Of a stretch of 64,000 nt of DNA, positions 45,394 to 56,364 are shown in pieces; positions within the stretch are counted from its first letter, which is position 1, and each line of letters begins with the position of its first letter. The translations under genes and the position numbers were made by a program. Source of the DNA: Wolfiporia cocos (Eukaryota; Basidiomycota; Agaricomycetes; Polyporales; Phaeolaceae). The DNA lies in assembly GCA_029448655.1 (NCBI GenBank), contig JACCLO010000044.1, positions 1 to 64,000 of the forward strand. The letters are read 5' to 3'. The notes beneath the pieces are model-generated. The model was not told where the DNA came from. It ran no database searches and saw nothing but the letters and a program-made list of their open reading frames with translations.

Positions 45394-48300
45394 TTAGGGA
45401 GATGTAGTCGTGTTACTAGAGTGTGCTGTCATTGTGCATGCGGATCCTAAGAGGAGGGACTCTCCTGTTATCGCTGAAGGTGTTCTAGTGCCTTTTCGCG
45501 ACCTTGGTCGGATTATTGCTTTTGCTTATGACGTTACTCGTAGTAGAAGGCGATATGGAAATGGTCATCATATAGTGCCTTTGAATCTACTTGTAATCTG
45601 TATCTCCAATAGCTTGCCAAGCGTATTAGAGGGTGCATTGTGTCGTTGTACGTATTTCGGATAGCATTGTGCGATATTCCTTAGAGTGAGGGCTTCACTG
45701 TTAGCTCTGGAGATTTTCTAGTGTCTCTTCGAGCCCTTGGGCGGATATGTTGCTTATGCGTAGTACCCATTGAGTGTGACATAGCGGTGCTTTTTCGACG
45801 TCTATTGCCTAGCGGTGAATGGGATTGCAAGTTCCTTCGTTCGCGTGGCGGGTGTCTTAGGCTTTGTGCTTGTACAGGGGTAATCCTACTTTGTACGACT
45901 TATGCGGTTTGAACGGTTATTAAAGGGCGTCGCCTTATGAACGTTTATGAGGCGTCGCCTCCCTAGTATCGCAAGTACTAAGCGTGTGACATTTGTCAAT
46001 GCCCATTTGTTACAGGGGTTGTGTCCCCTAGTTAGATTGCTTCTACGTAGCGATCTCTTCGGAGTCGTAAGTTCCGGAATGAAGCTGTGCCTTCGTTGTT
46101 GTATGCACTTATTTATTAACGAGTAGGCTTCTCGTGTAAAACCCCATAGTATAAGTACTAATCATTGTGCATTATGGTCAATGCTTATGATTGTATTCCC
46201 TGATACTGTAGTGTCGTTGCCGTAGTGAGGCCTTATTGGGTAACCGTGAGAACATACATCCTTGTCAGGAGTTGTCTCGTATAGGTGTATCCCGTAAGGG
46301 CTGAAGTCCCATGGTGGCGATGACGGTAGTTTCCAATGTGCTTGTATGTCGTTAAAGTCGTTCTTCGATTGAGTATGACATTGTAAGCGTGGGAACTGGG
46401 ATGATCGTTGGGGAAGGGTATATTTCGCTATTGGATAGATAGCTACTATATTCCTATTACAGGGTTGTCGTCCATATACGAATAGGACAGTACGAGCATG
46501 AATGAGGGTAATCGGGCCTCTTAGTGCATGTCGTTTGTTGCTTTAATGACCGTAAGGTTCATTTGTAAGCGTGGGATAGTGGACTTGTTAAGGTCCTAGG
46601 TGCGAAATTAGGGTTTCCACCCCCTCTTTCACGTTTGATCTCCCGATCAAACCTATCCAGATGGTTTTGGTTTTTAAAGAGGTTAAACCGCCTCTATACC
46701 CAGATAAGGGTGGGTGGATGTGGGCCGAAGGTATTCTTGACGTATATCCATATACGGCTGTATCCAGTGTAGTCGCTCGCATATGCGACCAGATTTTTAT
46801 ACTAAGGTTTCCAAGCCCTAGTTTGTCGGAATCGAAGGGTTTTCCAGGCCCATATTCGATGTAGTGACGAGATGTAATCCTTTCTTGACGTAAGGATACA
46901 GATCCGGATTTATTTATTACGCGTCTCGACGGCGTAGGTTTCCGTAAACCAAGCAATTAAATGATAACCGATTGCCAAATCGGCTTGATTGAATTAATAA
47001 GGGGGACTCCCTTGTTATCTCTGGAAGTTTTCGAGTGCTTCTTCGAGACCTTTTGCGGACGATCGCATTGAGTTGCTAAGGTGTATTTTTCGAATTCGGT
47101 TATTCTCCCCACAGAGAAAAGTTGAATCGAAGTGAAATCAAAAGTGAGGTAGCTAGCCTCGTGACGAATTTTGCGATTGGCGTGCGAAATTGTCGACTTC
47201 AATACAGGGGGGGACCGGTTGGAAACCGGTGTAGATTCGGCGATTGTGCGAGAATGCCGAATGAAGTGTGATTCTAGAAGCCTTGCGGCCTCCGCTACAC
47301 TTCAAGGGAACGCGTATTAATAGCGTGTGTCCCTTGTTTTCCTTTCCTCTAACCCAGATTGCAAGATTCAATGAAGTAATCTTGTTGCGATCTGTTTGTA
47401 CATGGGTGGCTGGTGGAAACAGCGCTGTACCCAATTATTTATAGACGCTTGTCAGACGTCTCTTCCCAATCGGATGGTAATTTCCTTGTCAGGAATTCCA
47501 TTACCAAAAGGGGTGCCCCCGTTCTAAGGTTCTTTGTGACATGTGACCAAATGACAGATGCTCAATAACCCGAATCCCCTTTTCAGGAGCGAAGACCGAA
47601 GTCAAACGGGCGCCGATAGATTAAGAATCTTAATCGACTTGGTACTTAGGCATTCCCATAGTAATAATAGTTATAAGCATATGTTTGCCAAGCGTACGCG
47701 ATCCTACGTCGAGTAAGGTACTAGTATCGTTTTTCGATTGACTTATTGTACCTAAGACGTAAAAGGTTGCTTTATATGTACATAAGCGACCTTAACCAGG
47801 CTAGATAACCTGGGAACCAGCAGGTGACGCAGGATTTCCAGAGGCGAATACAAATGCTATTGGACGGTTTCTAAGCTACTTTACAAAGTAAGTAAGCTAC
47901 TAGGAGCCGCCACTAAAACTACATATTTATCTACTTATTGACTGGGATACCAGGGTACCTGAAAGAGAGCTCATCATCAGCGATCAACGCTGAGTGGTCA
48001 TGTCTAACACAAGAAGAACGGGGGCATGGTTAGGGGCGCCCTTGTCAGGACGCCGCGCGGAATTTAGCCGACAGGTGTCTTCATCGAAGCGCGCGACTTC
48101 CTTCTAGAAAGAGAGTCGGTGACTGCCAGCGCTTGATAAGCTGGGTCACATGGTTGGGAATAGGATACACAGCCCATTTCCTCGTGGAGATGAGCTGGAA
48201 AGTGGTCGCAGTATTACACCGCGACCGGTCCGCGCTTTAGTGGTAAGGCTTGCCATCTATAGCCACCTGGGTGTCACATCAGGGCTAAAAAACCATCCGT

Positions 48301-48962
48301 CGATCTAAGATCGCGCATTCACGAGCGCTCCACACATCAAGGATGGTGGGCAACGCCGCATGCTTCCGGTGGGGCCCCAACTCGGTTTAACCCAGGCTCG
48401 CACACCGAGCTGCCCGTAGGACTTACGCTATTGGCTACCGCGAGTGACCTCGGCTGGTTTGGCCTTGCGAGCCGCACCACCTCACCACTTGGATTCCCCG
48501 AAGGAGATCCCAAGCGGGCCCCTTACGCCTGGGGGGCGGCTTTGGAAGATTCCCACACCCAACTAAGGGAATACGCCGAAGCGCATATCCCTATGGGGAT
48601 CCTACTGGTAGTGTTGGGTCCCTGAACAGGGATTGCCAAGACAGGGGGCTGCGCGCACACAGGCAGACGGTCCCCTTTTCCCAATAGGCGGGTCTCAACC
48701 GCTGGCACCAGCAACCTTGTCAGGAAGCCGGCGCCTCTCCTTAACCCTGGAGTCCGGGTTCGCAGGACGCATGCTGCTGATTAGGCAAGCAGCGCCCCAC
48801 TGGGTGGCAGCAGGCCGCTAAGCCCGCCGCCGATGTATCCCAATCCGCAACCACGGAGCATACATCCCCTTTGCAGGAGAGTAGCGGCCCCTGCGCTATC
48901 TCAGACACCTGTTGGAGGAAAAACCCAGGCGCCACCAGTTAAGGAGGCGCAGGGGGGTAGGT

Positions 48963-48974
48963 AGTTCTATTCTT
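48963..48974 (-). promoter_or_regulatory. Self-priming PBS of the tandem element
   Basis: Sense AAGAATAGAACT, one base after the LTR end, is complementary over 12 nt to the predicted first transcribed bases in LTR 2. Confidence 0.75.
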
Positions 48975-48975
48975 A

Positions 48976-50069
48976 TGACACAGATGGCTCTGTGGGACTC
49001 ACCAAGCCAGTATCCTGCGATGAACTAGGCGACTTAGGTGAGGAAGAGGTTATCAGACGCAGTAGGAGGTAGGAGGTTCTTCTACGGCGTACGCCGAGAA
49101 GAATAGAACTGAAGTTAAAGAGCGCTTGGCTCCTACTTATATACATTGTGTCGGGAGGGCACGTGCTACTAGCTAGCGGTTGCCTTACCGGGTTATGTGG
49201 CTTTGCCAAGTGGCGAAGCTTTATCTTATCTGATGTTTAGTTACTCTATCTAGAATGGCCGTGGAAGGCCCTAATGGCCGACCCAATCGTAATAGAGGGA
49301 TTATGTCTTATCTGTGATACTAACGCGGGCGCAGCCCGGGTATAGGTGAAGCCGGTTGCCGGATACCTTGCGGCATAATGGCGATTGGCCGTGCTTCGTT
49401 GGATGACCAAGGCGAGACGCCGAGGTCGTTATGCCATTGGACGGGTAGTACCGTGGCATGTGTTACAGCCCGGTCCGGATGGTTACCGGGGCATGTATTG
49501 GTCTTAGCCGTGAGGCGAGGACCGGTGTTTGGGCAGCGCCGTGATGGCAGAAGCCCGGGACTTGGAGAACGCCGAGTCCGTGAGATGGCCGAGAAGGCCG
49601 AGCCTATAGCGATATTGCCTTGATGCTAATATAGTGCTATTTGGCCGTGTTGCCATTATTATGCGAAGGCGTGGCGCGCCTGAGGTGCCATTGTGATCAA
49701 GGATCTTATGGCGGTGGGAAGCCGGGAAGGCCGACCCAATAGTACAAGGCCGCGAGGCACTGTTTGTACATGTGGACATTATTATGCGAGCGTGCCGCGC
49801 TCGGCCTATCATTATGATCTACGATCTATGACGTGGCTGGTCTTGCTCTGACGGGCGAGACCTTTATGACGTAGCTGTAACTATGCTATTGGACCGGAAG
49901 GTGCCGTAGCGTTATGTATGCTGGTCATGTGGTGATAAGCCCAGTTAAGAGCTTGTCGTGGTGGCAATGGGAGTTAACCCGTAGATAACTTGTAGTTAGA
50001 CGTATAAATCCCAGGTAAATTGCTATAATCGTAGGAAAAATGCTGTAAGCCCCAGATAAATCTGTGACA
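48976..50069 (-). repeat. LTR 2 of the tandem array
   Basis: 1094 bp. In sense orientation it has TATATAAG about 33 nt before AGTTCTATTCTT (complement at 49099-49110), the predicted transcript start. Confidence 0.93.
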
Positions 50070-53000
50070 TTACCCCCGCTTTAGGTTTCATCGTCCCTGA
50101 TGAAACTATTCCTCATTGTGTACGTCCCAAGAGCGGTATAACGCGTGATGACGAAGTGTCAAATGCCGTTATGGTGCTGCTTCAATTTGTCAATTGAACA
50201 GGGATAAATGGGAGTTTCAGGACTTGTGGTGGAACCTGAGCGTGGAAGGCGATTTTATTCCTTATAGTGATTTGTAACGCGTGATAGCGAAGTGCTAAAT
50301 GCCGTTACTAGCGATTATCAACGCGTGATGACCGAAAGGTCAAATGCCGTTGTTAGGGAGATGTAGTCGTGTTACTAGAGTGTGCTGTCATTGTGCATGC
50401 GGATCCTAAGAGGAGGGACTCTCCTGTTATCGCTGAAGGTGTTCTAGTGCCTTTTCGCGACCTTGGTCGGATTATTGCTTTTGCTTATGACGTTACTCGT
50501 AGTAGAAGGCGATATGGAAATGGTCATCATATAGTGCCTTTGAATCTACTTGTAATCTGTATCTCCAATAGCTTGCCAAGCGTATTAGAGGGTGCATTGT
50601 GTCGTTGTACGTATTTCGGATAGCATTGTGCGATATTCCTTAGAGTGAGGGCTTCACTGTTAGCTCTGGAGATTTTCTAGTGTCTCTTCGAGCCCTTGGG
50701 CGGATATGTTGCTTATGCGTAGTACCCATTGAGTGTGACATAGCGGTGCTTTTTCGACGTCTATTGCCTAGCGGTGAATGGGATTGCAAGTTCCTTCGTT
50801 CGCGTGGCGGGTGTCTTAGGCTTTGTGCTTGTACAGGGGTAATCCTACTTTGTACGACTTATGCGGTTTGAACGGTTATTAAAGGGCGTCGCCTTATGAA
50901 CGTTTATGAGGCGTCGCCTCCCTAGTATCGCAAGTACTAAGCGTGTGACATTTGTCAATGCCCATTTGTTACAGGGGTTGTGTCCCCTAGTTAGATTGCT
51001 TCTACGTAGCGATCTCTTCGGAGTCGTAAGTTCCGGAATGAAGCTGTGCCTTCGTTGTTGTATGCACTTATTTATTAACGAGTAGGCTTCTCGTGTAAAA
51101 CCCCATAGTATAAGTACTAATCATTGTGCATTATGGTCAATGCTTATGATTGTATTCCCTGATACTGTAGTGTCGTTGCCGTAGTGAGGCCTTATTGGGT
51201 AACCGTGAGAACATACATCCTTGTCAGGAGTTGTCTCGTATAGGTGTATCCCGTAAGGGCTGAAGTCCCATGGTGGCGATGACGGTAGTTTCCAATGTGC
51301 TTGTATGTCGTTAAAGTCGTTCTTCGATTGAGTATGACATTGTAAGCGTGGGAACTGGGATGATCGTTGGGGAAGGGTATATTTCGCTATTGGATAGATA
51401 GCTACTATATTCCTATTACAGGGTTGTCGTCCATATACGAATAGGACAGTACGAGCATGAATGAGGGTAATCGGGCCTCTTAGTGCATGTCGTTTGTTGC
51501 TTTAATGACCGTAAGGTTCATTTGTAAGCGTGGGATAGTGGACTTGTTAAGGTCCTAGGTGCGAAATTAGGGTTTCCACCCCCTCTTTCACGTTTGATCT
51601 CCCGATCAAACCTATCCAGATGGTTTTGGTTTTTAAAGAGGTTAAACCGCCTCTATACCCAGATAAGGGTGGGTGGATGTGGGCCGAAGGTATTCTTGAC
51701 GTATATCCATATACGGCTGTATCCAGTGTAGTCGCTCGCATATGCGACCAGATTTTTATACTAAGGTTTCCAAGCCCTAGTTTGTCGGAATCAAGGGTTT
51801 TCCAGGCCCATATTCGATGTAGTGACGAGATGTAATCCTTTCTTGACGTAAGGATACAGATCCGGATTTATTTATTACGCGTCTCGACGGCGTAGGTTTC
51901 CGTAAACCAAGCAATTAAATGATAACCGATTGCCAAATCGGCTTGATTGAATTAATAAGGGGGACTCCCTTGTTATCTCTGGAAGTTTTCGAGTGCTTCT
52001 TCGAGACCTTTTGCGGACGATCGCATTGAGTTGCTAAGGTGTATTTTTCGAATTCGGTTATTCTCCCATCATATAATAGTTGATTCGAAGTGATATCATT
52101 ATTTAGGTTGCTAGGCTCGTTACGAATTTTGCTATTGGCGTTCGTTATTTTCGACTTCAATTCAGGGGGGACCGGTTGGAAACCGGTGTAGATTCGGCGA
52201 TTGTGCGAGAATGCCGAATGAAGTGTGATTCTAGAAGCCTTGCGGCCTCCGCTACACTTCAAGGGAACGCGTATTAATAGCGTGTGTCCCTTGTTTTCCT
52301 TTCCTCTAACCCAGATTGCAAGATTCAATGAAGTAATCTTGTTGCGATCTGTTTGTACATGGGTGGCTGGTGGAAACAGCGCTGTACCCAATTATTTATA
52401 GACGCTTGTCAGACGTCTCTTCCCAATCGGATGGTAATTTCCTTGTCAGGAATTCCATTACCAAAAGGGGTGCCCCCGTTCTAAGGTTCTTTGTGACATG
52501 TGACCAAATGACAGATGCTCAATAACCCGAATCCCCTTTTCAGGAGCGAAGACCGAAGTCAAACGGGCGCCGATAGATTAAGAATCTTAATCGACTTGGT
52601 ACTTAGGCATTCCCATAGTAATAATAGTTATAAGCATATGTTTGCCAAGCGTACGCGATCCTACGTCGAGTAAGGTACTAGTATCGTTTTTCGATTGACT
52701 TATTGTACCTAAGACGTAAAAGGTTGCTTTATATGTACATAGCGACCTTAACCAGGCTAGATACCTGGGAACCAGCAGGTGACGCAGGATTTCCAGAGGC
52801 GAATACAAATGCTATTGGACGGTTTCTAAGCTACTTTACAAAGTAAGTAAGCTACTAGGAGCCGCCACTAAAACTACATATTTATCTACTTATTGACTGG
52901 GATACCAGGGTACCTGAAAGAGAGCTCATCATCAGCGATCAACGCTGAGTGGTCATGTCTAACACAAGAAGAACGGGGGCATGGTTAGGGGCGCCCTTGT

Positions 53001-53929
53001 CAGGACGCCGCGCGGAATTTAGCCGACAGGTGTCTTCATCGAAGCGCGCGACTTCCTTCTAGAAAGAGAGTCGGTGACTGCCAGCGCTTGATAAGCTGGG
53101 TCACATGGTTGGGAATAGGATACACAGCCATTTCCTCGTGGAGATGAGCTGGAAAGTGGTCGCAGTATTACACCGCGACCGGTCCGCGCTTTAGTGGTAA
53201 GGCTTGCCATCTATAGCCACCTGGGTGTCACATCAGGGCTAAAAAACCATCCGTCGATCTAAGATCGCGCATTCACGAGCGCTCCACACATCAAGGATGG
53301 TGGGCAACGCCGCATGCTTCCGGTGGGGCCCCAACTCGGTTTAACCCAGGCTCGCACACCGAGCTGCCCGTAGGACTTACGCTATTGGCTACCGCGAGTG
53401 ACCTCGGCTGGTTTGGCCTTGCGAGCCGCACCACCTCACCACTTGGATTCCCCGAAGGAGATCCCAAGCGGGCCCCTTACGCCTGGGGGGCGGCTTTGGA
53501 AGATTCCCACACCCAACTAAGGGAATACGCCGAAGCGCATATCCCTATGGGGATCCTACTGGTAGTGTTGGGTCCCTGAACAGGGATTGCCAAGACAGGG
53601 GGCTGCGCGCACACAGGCAGACGGTCCCCTTTTCCCAATAGGCGGGTCTCAACCGCTGGCACCAGCAACCTTGTCAGGAAGCCGGCGCCTCTCCTTAACC
53701 CTGGAGTCCGGGTTCGCAGGACGCATGCTGCTGATTAGGCAAGCAGCGCCCCACTGGGTGGCAGCAGGCCGCTAAGCCCGCCGCCGATGTATCCCAATCC
53801 GCAACCACGGAGCATACATCCCCTTTGCAGGAGAGTAGCGGCCCCTGCGCTATCTCAGACACCTGTTGGAGGAAAAACCCAGGCGCCACCAGTTAAGGAG
53901 GCGCAGGGGGGTAGGTAGTTCTATTCTTA
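50070..53929 (-). repeat. Internal region copy 2 of the tandem array
   Basis: 3860 bp. By eye it matches copy 1 except for isolated one-base length differences and the dense substitution patch at 52068-52162. The longest frame is 158 codons minus (51915-52391) without an ATG start. Confidence 0.85.
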
Positions 53930-55029
53930 TGACACAGATGGCTCTGTGGGACTCACCAAGCCAGTATCCTTGCGATGAACTAAGGCGACTTAGGTGAGGA
54001 AGAGGTTATCAGACGCTATAGGAGGTAGGAGGTTCTTCTACGGCGTACGCCGAGAAGAATAGAACTGAAGTTAAAGGGCGTCAAGCCCCTACTTATATAC
54101 ATGTTTTATGCGGATGGCACGTGCTACTAACTAGTACTACCATTCCGGGTTATGTGGCTTTGCCAAGGGGCGAAGCGCTATCTTATCTGATGTTTAGTTA
54201 CTCTATCTAGAATGGCCGTGGAAGGCCCTAATGGCCGACCCGATCGTAATAGAGGGATTATGTCTTTATTGTGTTGCTTAACGCGGGCGCAGCCCGGGTA
54301 TAGGTGAAGCCGGTTGCCGGATACCTTGCGGCATAATGGCGATTGGCCGTGCTTCGTTGGATGACCAAGGCGGGATGCCGAGGTCGTTATGCTATTGGAC
54401 CGTTAGGTACCGTAGCATATGATATGTCTGGACCGAAAGGTAACCGGGACATGTGTTGGTCTTAGCCGTGAGGCGAGGACCGGTATTTGGGCAACGCCGT
54501 GATGGCAGAAGCCCGGGACTTGGTGAATGCCAAGTCCGTGGGATGGCCGAGAAGGCCGAGCCTATAGCGATATTGCCTTGGTGCTAATATAGTACTATTT
54601 GGCCGTGTTGGCATTATTATGCGAAGGCGTGGCGCGCCTGAGGTGCCATTGTGATCAAGGATCTTATGGCGGTGGGAAGCCGGGAAGGCCGACCCAATAG
54701 TACAAGGCCGCAAGGCGCTGTTTGTACATATGGACATTATTATGCGAGCGTGCCGCGCTCGGCCTATCATTATGATCTAAGATCTATGACGTGGCTGGTC
54801 TTGCTCTGACGGGCGAGACCTGTATGACGTATGCTGTAGTGTTGCTATTGGACGTGGTTGTACCGTAGCATTACGTAAGCTAGTCATGTGGTTGATAAGC
54901 CCAGTTAAGAGCTTGTCGTGGTGGCAATGGGAGTTAACCCGTAGATAACTTGTAGTTAGACGTATAAATCCCAGGTAAATTGCTATAATCATAGGAAAAA
55001 TGCTGTAAGCCCCAGATAAATCTGTGACA
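53930..55029 (-). repeat. LTR 3 of the tandem array
   Basis: 1100 bp, same ends as LTRs 1 and 2 but with many substitutions, concentrated around 54075-54165 and 54390-54440. Confidence 0.92.
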
Positions 55030-55116
55030 CCCGGAAAAATTCGAAGTATGGTCGGATCATCTGAACCTAACCTACTTCAAGACGGCTCAGAAGCTCACCA
55101 GGAGACAGGCAAGATG
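55030..55116 (+). pseudogene. pol: Element 2 pol, part B
   Basis: Short RNase H segment between insertions: [14 protein letters not shown] and LTRRQAR. It continues part A in frame once the tandem array is ignored. Confidence 0.85.
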
Positions 55117-56011
55117 TGACACAGATCTAACTGTGGGACTCACCGCCTAATCCACAAGTGTGAGGGGAATAAGCAGGCAAGCAGTCAGAAGGCGCAGAAG
55201 AGTGGTTAAGTTCTTCTAGGGCGCGCAGCGCCTAGAAGAATAGAACTAACGTCTAAAGGAGTTAAGCCCTATCTTATATACATGCTTATATTGATTACGT
55301 AAGTAAGGAGGTTGACCTACCCTAAACGTGTTAGGTCATGCTTGCATAAGGCGATGGTTGTCAGTATGGGCGCCATCCGCTACATCATAATGACACATAA
55401 GGTTGTCATGGCATAGGTGTCTACATGCGTACCGTGCTAGCCTGTAGGGCTTAGTCAGTAGGAGACAAGGGTTGGATCAGAAGATCCGCACATACATGAT
55501 AACCGGGCCGGAGGCCTAGGTTCATAATGACATCATAATTGGAAATGATGAGGTCATGGAAGGTGCTAGACCAGAGGTCTAGAATAGCGATGCCATTATT
55601 GTGTAATGATGGTGTGCTATGGATTGGGCTGGGCTTGGAGGCCTGGACCAGTGATGTCATTATTTGTAATGATGACATAGGGATGACATCATAGTGATGT
55701 CATAGCCAGGGGCTAGACCATATGATGTCATGATGATATCATTATTTGTAATGATGGTATCATGGGTTAGAATAGACCATAGGTCTAGTCTTGTGACAGA
55801 GTGTCATGTAACATGTCATGCTTGATGACTAGCGTGTAAGCGCCGTGTCATAGATGCTTAGTAGCGCGTAAGCACTCTTGGGCTTAGGTAATAACTGTTA
55901 GGTTACACCGGCATGTCGGCTTGTACTGATAAGTACAGGATAACTCGTAGGTATGCGTAATAATACCGGATAAATGGCAATTAATTGCGGAAAAATGTCA
56001 GATCTGTGACA
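55117..56011 (-). mobile_element. Solo LTR in element 2 pol
   Basis: 895 bp, TGACACAGATCT to GATCTGTGACA, flanked by a perfect AGATG duplication (55112-55116, 56012-56016). Internally rich in ATGATGTCAT-type short repeats. Related at both ends to the tandem-array LTR. Confidence 0.9.
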
Positions 56012-56016
56012 AGATG

Positions 56017-56364
56017 GGCATTATATCTGTCAAGATTTAACTTCTCCATGCACCATAAACCAGGAAAAACCATGCTTACTGCAGACCCTCTGTCCAGGAG
56101 ACCAGACCATGAAGAGGGGGTGGAACTCGACAATAGGAACAATATTCTGTTGAAACCGGAATTTTTTGTTAACTTTGCGCGAGAATTAGCCATCCTTGCG
56201 TTCGAGCCCCTCCATCAGTTGGTAATCCCAGATGACGAACTCCAACGAGAAATACACAAAGCATTGCTAGACAACGAGGTAACCAAGGACTACAAAGGCC
56301 TATTGGAGTCAGGACCTCACGAATTCGGCAAGTCTCTCAGAGACTGGAACTACGAGAATGGTCT
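56017..56364 (+). pseudogene. pol: Element 2 pol, part C: RNase H end and linker
   Basis: Reads LYLSRFNFSMHHKPGKT, then DPLSRRPDHEEG and the linker to integrase (EIHKALLDNEVTKDYKGLL), up to YENGL at the TRIM insertion. Confidence 0.88.

Larger units (their letters stand above)
45111..48975 (-). repeat. Internal region copy 1 of the tandem array
   Basis: 3865 bp without recognisable protein domains. Contains three related hairpins near the 3' end of the sense strand (45179-45393) and the patch 47110-47204 that differs from copy 2. Short ORFs of 60-120 codons on both strands look random. Confidence 0.85.
44021..55029 (-). mobile_element. Tandem non-coding LTR element: LTR-int-LTR-int-LTR
   Basis: Three LTRs (44021-45110, 48976-50069, 53930-55029) enclose two internal regions (45111-48975, 50070-53929) that are nearly identical. 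No gag or pol domain is found in either internal region, so it is a LARD-type (large retrotransposon derivative) element. Polypurine tract in sense: AAAGCGGGGGTAA before the 3' LTR; self-priming PBS AAGAATAGAACT after the 5' LTR. The host junctions CACCCG|TGACACAG and TGTGA|CACCCG share 4-6 bp, a likely target duplication. The third LTR is clearly more diverged than the first two. Confidence 0.9.

Noticed and set aside
47900..48975. GC-rich part of the tandem element as rDNA or a structured organelle RNA
   Set aside because: I could not match any conserved rRNA helix or organelle gene; it behaves as the retroelement leader.
52068..52162. Calling the substitution patch a diversity-generating retroelement
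   Set aside because: No dedicated reverse transcriptase or accessory gene is linked to it, the hairpin is on the opposite side from known systems, A-to-G is missing, and an assembly artefact is not excluded.
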